Shown: piece after piece, positions 46,143-58,395 of the stretch
Numbering within the stretch: the first letter of the stretch is position 1
Layout: each line of letters starts with the position of its first letter
Origin: Chelonoidis abingdonii
Lineage: Eukaryota; Chordata; Testudines; Testudinidae
Assembly (NCBI RefSeq): GCF_003597395.2
Contig: NC_133769.1
Span: forward strand, 175,377,956-175,441,955
Direction of reading: 5' to 3'
DNA: 64,000 nt
The notes under the pieces: generated by a model
Database searches by the model: none
What the model was told of the DNA's origin: nothing
Seen by the model: the letters and a program-made list of their open reading frames with translations, nothing else
Program-made: the position numbers and the translations under genes

Positions 46143-46470
46143 TGAGAGTCCTTCCAGGCCTTAACCATAGACCCTCATCCACTCCAGGTCTCCTTCCATA
46201 TATATTTACATTCCAAACAGCAGCCACTCCTATCTACCTCTGCCTCCTTCAGGCTCCCTGCTTTCCCCCCAGTACTTCCTTCTTCTCTGCTTATATAATC
46301 CTAGTTACTGGAGTTGCTTTCCTCCTCAGTTAACCCTTCAGCTCTAGCTCTGCTCAGTTAATTGATACCCTCTGCCAAATACCTGTCTTCCAGTTAGATC
46401 CCAATTAGTATATACTGGTGGACATTAGAGTGGCAGGATGTTGAGGTGACTCAGCACACCCTGTTACACA
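46143..46470 (-). repeat. 5' LTR (right)
   Basis: A 328-bp LTR on plus from TGAGAGTCCTTCCAGGCC to CTGTTACACA, matching the left LTR block by block but without the MITE. On the minus strand it starts TGTGTAACAG and ends CTCA, near the canonical TG...CA. Confidence 0.72.
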
Positions 46471-46984
46471 CCCTAAGGTCCACCAATCTCTAATTAGAAA
46501 TAGCATTAAAAAGGATGAGAAAGTAGGTTCTTAAATCTCTTCTTCCCCAAACACAGAAAGGGGTAAGCTTTGGGGAGAATGCAGGTACCAGGATCTCCAC
46601 ATCTGTCAGATCAACAGTTGGGATAGGAATGTAGGTCTGCAAGATGATGCTGCCATATAGGTCTAGAACTCTCAGCATCTCTCACAGTGATGTCAAGGGG
46701 AACCAGAAGGTAAACTTGGCTTTGATCATATTGAACTTATGTAAGACATGCCATAAAAGGCATGGAAATGTATGAAGGGCATGATCCATTTTCATAACCT
46801 ATTTTTGCAGCTGAGTAGAAAGGTTTAACCATATATTTGCTAGCAAATAAGAAATGTGTCTATTAGATAAAATGTGAATGTTCTTGCTACTTGAATAACA
46901 AGTTATGAAATTGTAACCAAAACCACAAGCAAGGACTAAGTAGGTGGACATGTTGTGAACTAGCAAAATTGGAGGAACTGAGGA
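46471..46984. other. Unannotated sequence
   Basis: No feature was recognised. Confidence 0.45.
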
Positions 46985-47263
46985 CTAACCTTCACTACAA
47001 GAAGATCAACACAGCTGAAATCAATGCAGCAGGGATCAATTTAGTGGGTCTAGTGAAGATCTGCTGACTTGATAGCAGAGCACTCCACCTCACTGAGAAG
47101 AGCAAGGGAAGTCGATCAGAAAGCATCTCCAGTCAACACAGTGCAGTGAAGATACCAGAGTAAATCAATCTAATCTACGTCAACTCCAGCTATGTTATTT
47201 ACATAGCTGGAATAGTGTAACTGATGTTGACTTACCCTGGTAGGGAAGACAAGCCCTGAGTTA
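46985..47263. mobile_element. Harbinger-like MITE, second copy (inverted)
   Basis: It is the reverse complement of the MITE at 43540, sharing CCAGCTATGTTATTTACATA, the GCTGACTTGATAGCAGAGC region and the end GAAGACAAGCCC. The left end is worn. No clear TSD was found. Confidence 0.7.
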
Positions 47264-47329
47264 AGTACCAATTCTGAACCAGACTCCCATAAACACTTTC
47301 AAAATTAAGCTAAAAAAATCTCTTGCAGA

Positions 47330-47640
47330 TGAGTTTGGTATTGTGCATAGAATAGGAAATGTATGGGGACATAGATCTTGCAGGTAAATAGAAAATGTTA
47401 ACCTCAAATGTGATGATAACATCTGATTGGACAATGTAAGTATGTAATCAACTGCAAGATGTAACAGGAAAGTAAAATATTGTAAACTACCAGGAAATAA
47501 AAACCCAGGATCAAGAGAGAGAAAGCTGGAACAGAAACAAAGATGCAACTTGTTTCCCTAGATTGGTGATATGTTAACCCTTACCTTTCTGATTGTGCTT
47601 AGTCTTTGACTAATAAACACCAATTGAGGTTGGTTATCTA
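47330..47640 (+). mobile_element. Possible LTR remnant
   Basis: Promoter-like and polyadenylation-like signals occur in an LTR-like order: ATTGGACAATG near 47,436, AAATAAAAACCC near 47,495 and CTAATAAACACC near 47,610. No termini or TSD were identified, so this is a weak call. Confidence 0.35.
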
Positions 47641-47674
47641 ATGACCCTGTAACCATGCCTTAGTGGGTCATAAC

Positions 47675-48632
47675 TGAGGATGCCAAATTCAGGACAAACT
47701 GCTGAGAAAAATCCAAACATAACCCAGAACGGTCGTTATTCTTTTATAAAATATACCAAACCAGCCACAAAAGTAAACTCCTGTTTCATCACACTGGCTA
47801 TCAAGAAAACATAAAAGCAGTTTCCTCAGGCATTCCAGTTCTTATATCAACACCTAAAACACTGGATTCAGAGATGAGTGGTCCTTTACAATGAGTCTCA
47901 TCAAATAATAGGTTCTTCTGATCCCAAAGGATCAGCCACTCATCCAGGTCAATATATAACTTCGATCTTACCCAAAAATCAAGCTGGTGCCAAAGAAAAG
48001 AAAAAGAAAGAAAGTCAAAATTGGTTACAGTAATCAAATACAATAACTGCAAAATTCTTGGTTCAGGCTTGTAACAGTGATGTAATAAACTGCTGGCTTA
48101 AGTAAAGTCTTTGGAATATATCCACAATTTGGATGAGTCATTCAGTCCTTTGTTCAGAGCTTCAGTTTGTAGCAAAGTTCCTCCAGAAGTAAGAAGCAGG
48201 ACTGAAAACAAAATGGAGGTGTTTACAGGGCCTTTTATAGCTTTTGTCATGTGATGGGCATCCCATTGTTCTTACTGTGGAAAATTACAGCAACAAGATG
48301 GAGTTTGGGGCCAAGTCCCATGTCCATGCATTTCGTCTAGTCACAGCAGGAAATTCTGTTAAGTGTAGATAGGCATCTCCCATGGTCCGTTGTCAGTTAG
48401 CCAGTAAGATGTGCTGGCTAACTACCTTGTGGGCATTTTCCCAGGAGCAAACATTTGAAATCTAGGTATAGAGCCAATAATTATAACTTCAAATACAAAA
48501 ATGATACATGCATACAGATAGCATAATCATGACCTTTTCATAGACACCTCACTTGACAACCTTTATACAATATTTGCTGCAGATATAGAACAGTGGTTGC
48601 AACAATGATCAACAATGAATCAGATAACGTCA
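47675..48632. mobile_element. Turtle-type LTR (TGAGGATGCCAAATTC...AACGTCA)
   Basis: It contains GGTCGTTATTCTTTTATAAA, GGCATTCCAGTTCTTATATC, GCAAAGTTCCTCCAGAAG, GGGCATCCCATTGTTCTTAC and AAATACAAAAATGATACATG. The last block also occurs in the LTR at 50324 (TTTGAATACAAAAATGATAC), linking the two families. Ends look like TG...CA but no TSD was found. The assignment rests on recall of similar turtle repeats. Confidence 0.55.
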
Positions 48633-50323
48633 GAGACCGATTGAATACAAATAATGTGTAGCTTTTCTTTTAGTTTGTGGAGGAAGAGGAAGGTTCTAGG
48701 TGAGGACTCTGCAGTGAAGCAGGGTACAAGAGACTGAATTGTTTTAGGGATAATAGTGTTTTCCTTATTCTAATGAAGTTCCTTGTTTTGTAGTTATAGA
48801 AAATGACTTTGTGGTTCTTTATCAGAGTAACAGGCCTTCTCATTTCCACCCACGGTAGAAGCATTGTCAAGAGGTCAGAGCTACAGAGCTCTATGTGTCT
48901 CTGAAATAGGGAGGGCTCTAGCCTCATGCTTCTCATTGGAGCAATTTTGCTACTGTTGTCATCAGCCAAAAAAAAAAAAAAAAAAAAAAAAAAAGCAGGA
49001 GAGACTGAATACTGGCTTCTTTGAGATGCCAGCACCAGTTCATAACAAACACTGTCTCCTTTGAACTGCCAGCCCCAGCTTTCTCTGCCACTGATATCAA
49101 TTGTAGAGTAATTTCTTCTTTGCTGGACTATTACCAGCTTGGAAGATAATTATATAATATGATTTGTGTTGATACTGTACACATGTCACTTTAAAAAGTG
49201 AATCACAATGTATTACATGTTTAAAAGATTGTGGAATAAATGGGAGAATTAAAGTACAATTTCAGGTAATAACATTTTGTAAATGTTTCATTAAATTGCA
49301 TGCGTAGATATATTATTCAAATGTGTTAAGGTTCTAGAAAATGTTGATGAAAGAAATAGAAAGATTATTGTTTGAGGACAAACTAAAAGAAGATGGGGAG
49401 GAATGATCGAAATTAAACTAATATAGATTTAGAAGAAACTCAATTAGTAATTAGGAACATCATTTGCAAGATAAAAACGTGCTCAGCTGAAAGGTAGCAA
49501 TGTTTTATAATTCAATTTCAATATGAAAATGTGTCAAGTAAGTGCAAAGAACAGTTACTGTTTAAAGAATTGAACATTTTCAGGACTTTTCAGCCTCCTA
49601 ATATTGCATTCATCATTTAACGTTCACTCATCTCCATCTAATCTTATAAGGCATTTGCATCTTTGCATGATGCATCAAGAGCACATGGCTTCTTTTCAGC
49701 CAGTTAAGATGTCCTATGCTATTGTTGGAAATACTTGTAATCAGCTTAGATAAATGAACTGAATAAATAACTTGAGATACTTGGTGATTGGTTTGGCTTT
49801 TTCTTCCCAAGCCAAAGTTTTTCATTTTGCATGGCAATGGGAAATTATTAATTGCTATAAAAAAAACTGTCTGGATTTCAAAGTCCTCTAAAAAGAAAAG
49901 AGCAGCCCCAGTTTCTATAGAAAATGCTGTAGGTTGATCAGACATTTACAGACACAATGATTTCTATGTCCACAAGACAGTAACATATTGTGATGAGAAA
50001 ACCTGTACCAGCATCAAATTACCACTCCCTCTTTCATGCTGGCCAGCAAAGAGATTGGGTTGAATCAAGATTCCTCCAACTCCCTGCACTTCTCCTCCTT
50101 GCCTATTGTACTGGGGCACTAGGAGTAAAACAATAAAGGGGCAATAAAACCCTTGGCAAGCAACTATGCGTAGAATAAGTCACATTCTTTCCAGTCACAT
50201 GCATTATCTATGAAAATGACAGCTACATTAATATTTACATTATTTTTATTGTTCATGATGATGGAAATCAGCAGAAAGAAAACAGTTGCATTTTCCCTTC
50301 TCACTTTGAGCAGACAGTGCATG
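48633..50323. other. Unannotated sequence
   Basis: No gene was recognised. An A27 homopolymer lies at 48968-48994, and its translation gives the poly-F and poly-K frames seen on either strand. Confidence 0.5.
48968..48994. repeat. A27 homopolymer
   Basis: An uninterrupted run of 27 adenines on plus. It could be the tail of a retroposed insertion, but no element body upstream was recognised. Confidence 0.9.
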
Positions 50324-51505
50324 TGTGATGGGTTGGACCACAGAAACTCCCATTGGGACTGCCACCTGATGTGCTTCGACTACCCCGAGCTGGTTTCCCT
50401 GACAGCTTAGGACTTCAGTGCCCTGTCAGGTTTGAGCCAGACACATTTGCCTGTTACAGACCCAGACCCAAGTCAGAACCACATTCCCTAAATGTTGCAG
50501 GTTTAACTGAAAACAGCTTGAGAAGTGTTCTTGTCTCCAACATTTGGATGTCCAGCTCCCAATGGGGTCCAAACCCTAAATAAAAATCAATTTTACCCTG
50601 TATAAAGCTCACACAGGGTAAACTCATAAATTGTCTGCCCACTGTAACACTGATAGAGAGATATGCACAGCTGTTTGCCCTCCCCATGCATACTCTGGGT
50701 TAATTAACAAATAAAAAGTGATTTTATTAAATACAAAAAGTAGGATTTAAGTGGTTTCAAGTAATAATAGAGAGAACAAAGTGAATTACCAAGCAAAATA
50801 AAATAAACCATGCAAGTCTAAACCTAATACAGTAAGAAAGTGATTACAGATGAAATCTCACCCTCAGAGATGTTCCAGGAAGCTTCTTTTACAGATTAGT
50901 CTCCTTCTAGTCTGAGTCCAGCAATCACTCAGACCCCTGTGGTTACTATCCTTTGTTCCAGGTTCTTTCAGGTATCCTTTGATGGTGGAGAGGCTATCTC
51001 TTGAGCCAGATGAAGACCAAATGGAGAGGTCTCCCAGGGGCTTAAATAGACTGTCTCTTGTGGGTGGAGACCCTTCCTCTTTCTTATCCAGAATTCAGCT
51101 CCAAGATGGTTTTGGAGTCACATGGGCAAGTCACATGTCCATGCATAACTGAGTTCCTTACCAGCCAGGCCACATTCCTGGGAAAGCTCAGATGTGGATT
51201 GGCATCTCCAAGTTCATTGTTAGCTTATGTGTTTCTTGATTGGGCACTTACTGAGAATAGTCTTTTCTCAGGAAGCTGACCAACTGCTTCACTGAGGCTA
51301 TTTAAAATTAAACAAGGATATAGCCAATATTCATAACTTTGAATACAAAAATGATACATTGATACAAATAGGATGAATATGTTCAGTAGATCATAAATTT
51401 TACAGAGATGTTACGTGGCATACGTAGCATAAAACATATTCCAATTATGTCATATTCCCATTCATAAGCATATTCCCATAAAGCATTATGGGGTGTAATG
51501 TCACA
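50324..51505. mobile_element. Solo LTR of about 1.18 kb (TGTGATGGGTTGGA...TGTCACA)
   Basis: It starts TGTGATGGGTTGGACCACAG and ends GGGTGTAATGTCACA. Interior landmarks are CCAGCTCCCAATGGGGTCC, a small palindrome TACCCTGTATAAAGCTCACACAG followed by GGTA, AAAGTGATTTTATTAAATAC and ATACAAAAATGATACATTG. Terminal TG...CA and full length suggest a solo LTR of an endogenous retroelement. Flanks GCATG and ACCTG do not match well, so the TSD is lost or the ends are off by a few bases. Confidence 0.68.
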
Positions 51506-54500
51506 ACCTGTTGTTAGAAGTTGATATGGAAGTCAATAATACTGATTATGCACAAAACAGCAAGATATTATTCAGTATGATGTGACCCCCAGTTTTGCAA
51601 GACTGATCTCACTCTCACCCTGTCGAGTTTAAACCAATCTCTCCATCAGCTTGCTCTCTACCTTGATCTAAGGAATCTTAATACAGGAATATTTTTTGTA
51701 GTGTACAATCGTATCATTCAGTTTGGAGACTGGGTATCAGATCTAGAGTTACAGAGATGAATGCTACCAATGTGGCATACAATGAAAATTCTATGCTGAT
51801 AATATGCTTTAATACCACCTCTTTCCCATCCTACAGATTACTGCTACCTGTTCTTAATTCTGATATACATTTTTCCCCTTAAAAATTTGCCAGTTGATTC
51901 AGATAACTAATACAATAAAATTCCCTTCAGTATTTGCACTGTTCTGGATATTATTCCCTTTAATAAGTATAGGGAAGGTTTAAAAGTGCAAAAACTAATA
52001 TAAGCTTATCATCTATTTACCACAAAAACCAAGCCACCAATGTATTTTATGATTTTACAAAATCCTATTCATCCTGGACAAACTTAGATTAAGGCAGATA
52101 CAATTTACATAGAATAAGTAGTTCTACATATGCAGGATGTAAAATGTTTCATGTCTTTGGAAAGCAACAGTGAAGATATGTTCTTGGCCTAGCCACAGAG
52201 CTCTTTCACAGAAATGCAATGAGGTGAGGGTTTAAGGAGCATTCCTTCTCCTTTGTGTGATCTTGCGTAAGACCCAAGAAAAAATGCAGCCCTTCAAGAA
52301 GGGGGAAAATAAGGGCTACTCTCTCCCTACAACCTGAAAGATGCACCAATGTTGTAAAGGGGTGAGGGGAGGAGGCAGTGCAATGGCTCCCCACTAGCCA
52401 GAACTAGCTGATCACATGGGAGGAATAAACTGCACCCTTCAAAGGGGTGTAGTAGCAAGCATGCAATTTTCTGTGCATTCAGGAGCTCTGAGAGGGCTTC
52501 CCGCTCCCTAAGGCACAATACATGAGCACATCAGCACAAGTCTTTGATTAACTGACACAATTAAAGCCTTTACTGGTTATTTGTGGCAGAGCATAATAAG
52601 TAATAAATGCTCTGGGCTATTCATCTTCCATTCTTTTAGGTCTACAGTAGCAAGGCATATTTGGGTTCATCAACTATGAGTAAAATGGTATGATGATTGA
52701 AATGTAAGACACACATTCTTCCACATTGTACTCCTTCCTTCACTTATATATGAGCAATTATCTACCATATTCCATTTCAGTTTATTATTAAAATATTATG
52801 ACTTGCACAATACATGCCATTCAAATGTTTGATAATTCTCCCACTTCCCCTCAAAGTAAGGTACACACCACAGGCTGACATGAACTGAGAAATCAAAAGA
52901 GAGGCATTGTCCTTTTTGTCCTTAAATTTTCTTGATAAGAATAGTCAAGTTGATTAAAGAGGAGTCTCTGAGATTGTTAATTAAAATTTTCTTTTCAGAT
53001 GCTTAGAAAACCTGCAATTTCACGTTTACAGTGGTAATCTTTTTAGTCCTTGATTAATCCAACTTCACTTAGAATTACATTATGGCCAAATTACAGTTTG
53101 ATTATTCTGAATCAGTATACAACGTAGCAAAACTTTCAAACTGTGGCGCCTAACTTCAGGTAACTGAATAAAGGTGGCTTGACTTTCAGAAATGAGCTCC
53201 TCCAACCCCTAATGAAGTCAGTGTGTTTTGCTAGTTCTTAGTACTTGTGAATAAGTGGCTTTTTTGTTATGTTTCTAAACAAAGGTGTATAAATATGGAT
53301 TTAGTTATCCAATTACAGGGACCCAAGTTGGAAAGCGCTGGCTAATGTATCAATAAACGTAAGATCTGAATATCAGTAACTTTGCTAGCAGATATTGAGC
53401 ACTAAATTTAAGGTCTGTGTGTGTGCATATATGTATTGAAGCAAATCTCTTAAGATCTTGAATAAAGCATGATTAAAAACTCTATACTCATTTAACCACT
53501 GTGAGAAACTATTTTTTGGTTTAAAATCAATTTTACATATGTCAAATCCTATTTGCATAATATTGTGCTAAAGTCTAGAAATCTGTATGATCTGTTCGCT
53601 GTAAAAGAGGGATATTTCTTGAAAAATTATAGCAGTAGATAATAGAATATGCAAATACAGTAGCACAACCATTTATTAAATAACTTCTTTGAGATATTAA
53701 TTAAGGCACAAATATTGCATAACATCATATATTATTTCCGTATTGGCTCAGACATTCAGAATGGCAAATCTCTGTTCTTATTTTTAGTGATTATACATCT
53801 TCCATGTTGCTATATCTTTCATAGAAAATTTATGCTATAAGTGTGATTAGTAGGATTGCTATCAGACTAGACAACATCAGGCATTTCATAACTATGAACA
53901 AGAATTCTAACTTTAGGAAGTGGAAGACTAGGAGTAAGAAATATGTAAAGAACAAACTACATTAAAGATAACAAATCATGGAACACAACCTTAAATTAAC
54001 AAGTGGTATCTATTTCTGTATTTTATGACTTCATTCTTTTTGTCTAGAAAATAAAAACTCAAGCCATGAAATATCCATAACCTGCTTCTACAGGTTGTTT
54101 TCAGGTAATTACCTGCTTCTCAAAACTACCATTGCTTTCAGTTTGTGAAACAGTGCAAACAATATTTCCCTCATCTCACCACTTGAAGCAATGAGTGGTA
54201 CAGATAATAGACACTAACTACTGTACAGTTCTAACATTAAATAGCACTATCAGAGTTACTAAACGAAATGCACCTCAGAACCCCTCTAGTCTGAGTGCCT
54301 CCTCCCCCCTGGGCCTTGCACTGTTACCTCCCTCCAGGTGGAATAACTCAATTCTTTCACTCTCAGATTGGGTGCTGGGTTGTAATCCCCTGTACATCAA
54401 CCATGGTAATCTCAGCAGCTAAGGTTTAGGTTTAGGCTCAGACCTTATTGTTCTGTTCCCTCTGGGGCAATGACAGTAGCATCCAGTAACCGAACAGTTT

Positions 54501-54904
54501 TCTTAGAGAAAAGTATTCATTTAGAACAAAAAGCTTTTCCCTAACATTTACCATTCCCTGGATCTGGGAAGGCCTAGTTCCTTTAGACTCATCCACAGAG
54601 CTCACCTCTCAATGTGTGTTAACCTGTCCCTCCAGAAAGCGTCTGACAAGCATCCCCACCTTCAGAGGAATCAAGACAATTTTTAACTGTTCGTAGCCCT
54701 TTAATAGGTAGGTCCCAGCATTGCAAAATGAGATTTATAATATGTTGAAGAAAAGATACAGAATCTTAGAAGTTAACAGCTGGGACCCATTGTCTCTCTG
54801 GTGTGTACCTAAATGTTTTTATCTGAAAAACCATGGTGTTATGTCCCTGTTTGTTCTTCTCACAGCTCCCATATACATTAAATCAAAGCATTCCCACAAG
54901 ACAG
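51506..54904. other. Unannotated AT-rich sequence
   Basis: The longest featureless stretch in the window (3.4 kb). No open frame above 75 codons, no repeat landmark and no splice-flanked frame was recognised. Confidence 0.5.
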
Positions 54905-54916
54905 TCTTATTCTGTA

Positions 54917-55126
54917 AAGTATCAGAGGGGTAGCCGTGTTAGTCTGAATCTGTAAAAGCAGCAGAGAATCCTGTGGCACCTTATAGACTAACAGACGTTT
55001 TGGATCATGAGCTTTCGTGGGTGAATACCCACTTCGTCAGATGAATGTCATCTGACGAAGTGGGTATTCACCCACGAAAGCTCATGATCCAAAACGTCTG
55101 TTAGTCTATAAGATGCCACAGGATTC
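54917..55126. mobile_element. Palindromic Penelope-tail-like repeat with 12-bp flanking duplication
   Basis: It starts AAGTATCAGAGGGGTAGCCG and then forms an 82-bp inverted repeat (54963-55044 and 55048-55129) with one mismatch around a 3-nt spacer. The 12-mer TCTTATTCTGTA flanks it at 54905-54916 and 55127-55138. The right arm carries CTGACGA, a 6-bp GTGGGT/ACCCAC hairpin with ATTC loop, then GAAA, resembling a hammerhead ribozyme core. Assignment to Penelope-like elements is inferred from this motif and from similarity in design to 11000. Confidence 0.75.
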
Positions 55127-55138
55127 TCTTATTCTGTA

Positions 55139-57179
55139 TTGGGTTATAACTTCCCCTCACTGACCTGGTCACAAACAATCTTCATACCATTAGTCCATAT
55201 AAATATTCAAAGATTAATGCATCACAATTACTTCAGTATTAATAATATACATCAACTTCCTTTGTGCCATCAGCACCTACAGCAAAACAGTCACAGTATG
55301 TCTCTTCACCAATTGTGCAAAGACATTTAAAATCCTGTATTTTTGCAGTGTATTTTTGCTCTTGCTTTTATGCAAATGTTGAATTTAAAAGATGCCCTGA
55401 CACTTAGCCAATGAAAGGAACATGTGGATGATTATTAGCTATAGAACTTTACTGTACTTTGAGGAACAAATCCTCAGTTGGTGTAAACTTGAATAGCTCT
55501 GTTGTGCAAGGTAGCCTATTTACACTAGCTGAGGATTGTAGCTATAACTGGCATGAGGTGTTTTACCACAATAGTGTAAATATGCAGCACTAATTTTTTT
55601 AATATTTGCAAACCAAGGGATTCCCTTGGTTGGTTGACTCTGGAACCAATAATCATGTGTTTAGTGCTAGATGCTATGTCTGTTAGTATCTCAAACCCAG
55701 CTAGTGTATGTTTTGCTTTCTGCAGGTTAAGCTGTGGCTCTGCATTTAAGAAATGGTTTGTTATAAGCTCAGCTATCAAGTCTGAAGGAAAATGTGGAAT
55801 CTCTTGATACTGGAGGGATAATAGATGTGATTATTCATCAACACTGCTAATTAACAGAGTCCCTGGAGCTCTGGATTTTCAACTGGTTAAAGCTACAAAA
55901 GTACTATCTGATTTCCTTCTGATTTGCATTTCATAATGTAGCACACTAGTGCACTGCAGTGTAACAAAAGGACAAGATACTGGCACATATCATCAAAATC
56001 ATTCTGCAAAGTGTTGTGGGCATTTGCCACTTAAAGCTCCAAAAGTCTCATTCTTCGACAATGCAGAGGAAGTAAGTAATGGCTCAGATTGGAACATGAC
56101 TGTCTCCAGTGGCAAGCCCAGCCAAAGGACTTGGCTGGGACCTTGCATAGACTCTTGCTGGGGGTAGCTGTGGCTGCTCTGGTTTATGTTGTATCATCAT
56201 TTTAGGGGAAATATATTTTAGTCTCATTCTCGCCTGTTTTGAGATTCTATTTTCTTACTGAAGCCCATCCTCAGAAAACTATGCTATTCATGGTGGATAT
56301 GTCTATTGGTGGCTATATAAGGGCAGCCTACACATATTCTAGTGACTGGCCTGAGTGCCTCAAGCACAGAGATGAGAAGATGTGGGCCAGTTGTCTCTGT
56401 TTGTCCCTTCTCCTATAGCCGGCTACCTGAGGGCCTCATGGAAAATAAGACAGAGTTAGTGCAGAATCTGGGTCACTCTCTGCATTTATGGTATTAGTCA
56501 CACTCTGGCTCATTAACTGATAAAGTGGATCCCTTCTCCAGGGCCTGATCCAAAGCTCAGTGATGTCTGTGCAAGTCTTTGCTATACTGACTTTAATGGA
56601 GTTTTGGATCAGGTCCACGGTGAACTCATATGCAAGCTGCAAATCAAGTTATAATTTTAACATAACCCTAACTGTGGTCTCACTACTGTGAGAACAAAAT
56701 AAATCTTGCATTATACCAATGTTTTCTAACATGCAGCAAGCCCTTCTTGGAATGTTGGGCCTACACTAACCTACAAAGGCAGGGGCGGAGGAAGGGAAAA
56801 GCAGAAGAGGCAGGAAGTTGTGGGTCTGCCCAGTCCCATTCCAACCCCAACAAACAAACAAAAAACCTTACAAGCAGATTCTCACAGAAATCCTCAAGCA
56901 GCTCTTGAAAAGATACTTGCCCTTCGTTTCCTGCTGCTTCTCTGGTCTCTTAATTCAGTTGGTTATGGGAGTAGCTCAAGTACAAAGGCTTTCAGCATCT
57001 GACAGAAGCCTCTCAATCCCATGTTTATCTCCTCTGCTTCTGTAGCACCCAGCTCTGGGGCAAGAGCACATGCAACCCTATATTACAGTGCCACCATGGA
57101 TGCTCTGAGCAGTGTGCAGCCTGACTGAATCAGAGAGAGCTGAGGAAAAGCAGCAGAACAAGAGTGAAATTTATTACTG
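55139..57179. other. Unannotated sequence with two small palindromes
   Basis: Palindromes at 55468-55538 (AATCCTCAGTTGGTGTAAAC / TTTACACTAGCTGAGGATT) and 56541-56617 (GGGCCTGATCCAAAGC / TTTTGGATCAGGTCC) belong to the short foldback family. No gene was recognised. Confidence 0.55.
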
Positions 57180-58395
57180 TCAAGGTGCCTGCAGTGACTC
57201 AAGAGCATGAGAACCAACCACAAGGCAGACTGTTACGGAACAGGGCACAAACTCCAACTTGGTTGTCAGTTCTATACCTAGATTTTACTAAAGTATTATC
57301 AAGTGTACACTTCTCAGGAACTATAACAGCCTTAACATGGAGTCACAGACAGTCCCCAGTGGTATTCTGATCTGTCTCGTCACTCAGGTGAGTGTAACTT
57401 TGTGATAGATGGTCCCTTACACCAAGAATCACAGCAACACTCAGGTTACTTCCAGTTTCAAAGAACCAATCACTTACCTTGGGTCAATTGCACTTTATAG
57501 CTCATACCAAAGACAATGCTTGTAGCTGATCCTGTAATGAAATAGCTAAAGATTTAGATTTAAGTAGGAAAAGGAAACAGGGGAGTTATTTACAAGGTTA
57601 AAGCCAATAAACATACACACACAAATGAGTCATAACCTTACATTTCAAAGAATAACAGAAGTTTCTACAACAAGCAAGCTCTATATGTCCCTTAGGGCTA
57701 ACTCAGAATAAGCACTGGAGACCTCTTGCTTATGCCTAGAAAACTTTGCCCCTCAGAGTCCAAGCAGCATAGAGATAAAGTTCCTTCTTGTTAGGGGTTT
57801 TTATCCCATGTGTTTTGAGGTGCAAACTTACCTGGCTGATGGGAGGAATCCTCTTGTGTGACTCATTTTCATGGGGAGGAAAAGCAGAGCTAAAAAGTAT
57901 TTTGTCCTCCTAATTGTTCACAATAGTCCATCTGGTGTCAATAGACCAACCTTGTTGTTAAGGACGTAACAATTTCTGTTGGAGATGAGCACATTACACT
58001 AGTTAATGTCTCTCTACTGTCCAGTGTTTTACACAGTCACAGAAGCTTACAAAACAAATGCTCAAATATTACTTTACAGTATGGGATTCAGATGTTATCA
58101 ACAGGGCCACTCAGAGGATTCAGGGAGTCTGAGGCAAAGCAATTTTGGGGGCCCCTTCCATTAAAAATAAAGTTGCAATACTATAGAATACTATATTCTC
58201 TTGGGGGCCCCTGCGGGGCTCGGGGCCTGAGGCAAATTGCCCCACTTGTCCCCCCACCAGGCAGCCCTGGTTATCAGAGAGATTAATGAAGGCAGCAATT
58301 CACAAGCATGCAATAAAGTCTAAACATTAAAACATTCCTATTTTAACAATACTAAATACACAGGTGAAGCAGTGATTCCAGCTATGTATTTATCA
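57180..58395. mobile_element. LTR-type repeat interrupted by a hAT MITE
   Basis: Landmarks TAGATTTTACTAAAGTATTA, GGAGTCACAGACAGTCCCCA, ACCAAGAATCACAGCAACAC, GGGTCAATTGCACTTTATAG and TTTTATCCCATGTGTTTTGA recall an abundant turtle LTR. It continues on both sides of the MITE at 58102-58269 (GATGTTATCAA before, GAGAGATTAATGAAGGCAGC after). Exact ends and TSD were not found. Confidence 0.55.
58102..58269 (+). mobile_element. hAT MITE with 8-bp TSD
   Basis: A 168-bp element starts CAGGGCCACTCAGAGGATTC and ends CCACCAGGCAGCCCTG. Flanks GTTATCAA (58094-58101) and GTTATCAG (58270-58277) match at 7 of 8. Interior GGGGGCCCC blocks at both ends add to the symmetry. Confidence 0.88.

Larger units (their letters stand above)
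43499..46470 (-). mobile_element. Two-LTR retroelement, gypsy Gmr1-like, pol-deleted
   Basis: Two related LTRs in direct orientation bound about 1.94 kb of internal DNA with minus-strand gag and protease remnants. The minus-strand polypurine tract (18 nt, 44201-44218) abuts the left LTR, making it the 3' LTR and the right one the 5' LTR. CCCT occurs on both outer flanks (43495-43498 and 46471-46474), a possible 4-bp TSD. No RT, RNase H or integrase similarity lies between the LTRs, so the copy has lost them or was non-autonomous. Confidence 0.75.

Noticed and set aside
45809..46333. 174-codon plus-strand hydrophobic frame
   Set aside because: It is antisense to the retroelement gag remnant and extends into the 5' LTR; Leu/Phe richness mirrors Lys/Glu/Gln codons on the minus strand.
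48670..49064. Frames with poly-Phe or poly-Lys stretches
   Set aside because: Created by the A27 homopolymer at 48968-48994.
50210..50410. 66-codon frame with a signal-peptide-like hydrophobic N-terminus
   Set aside because: The hydrophobic start is in AT-rich DNA and the second half is the beginning of the LTR at 50324; no mature domain follows.
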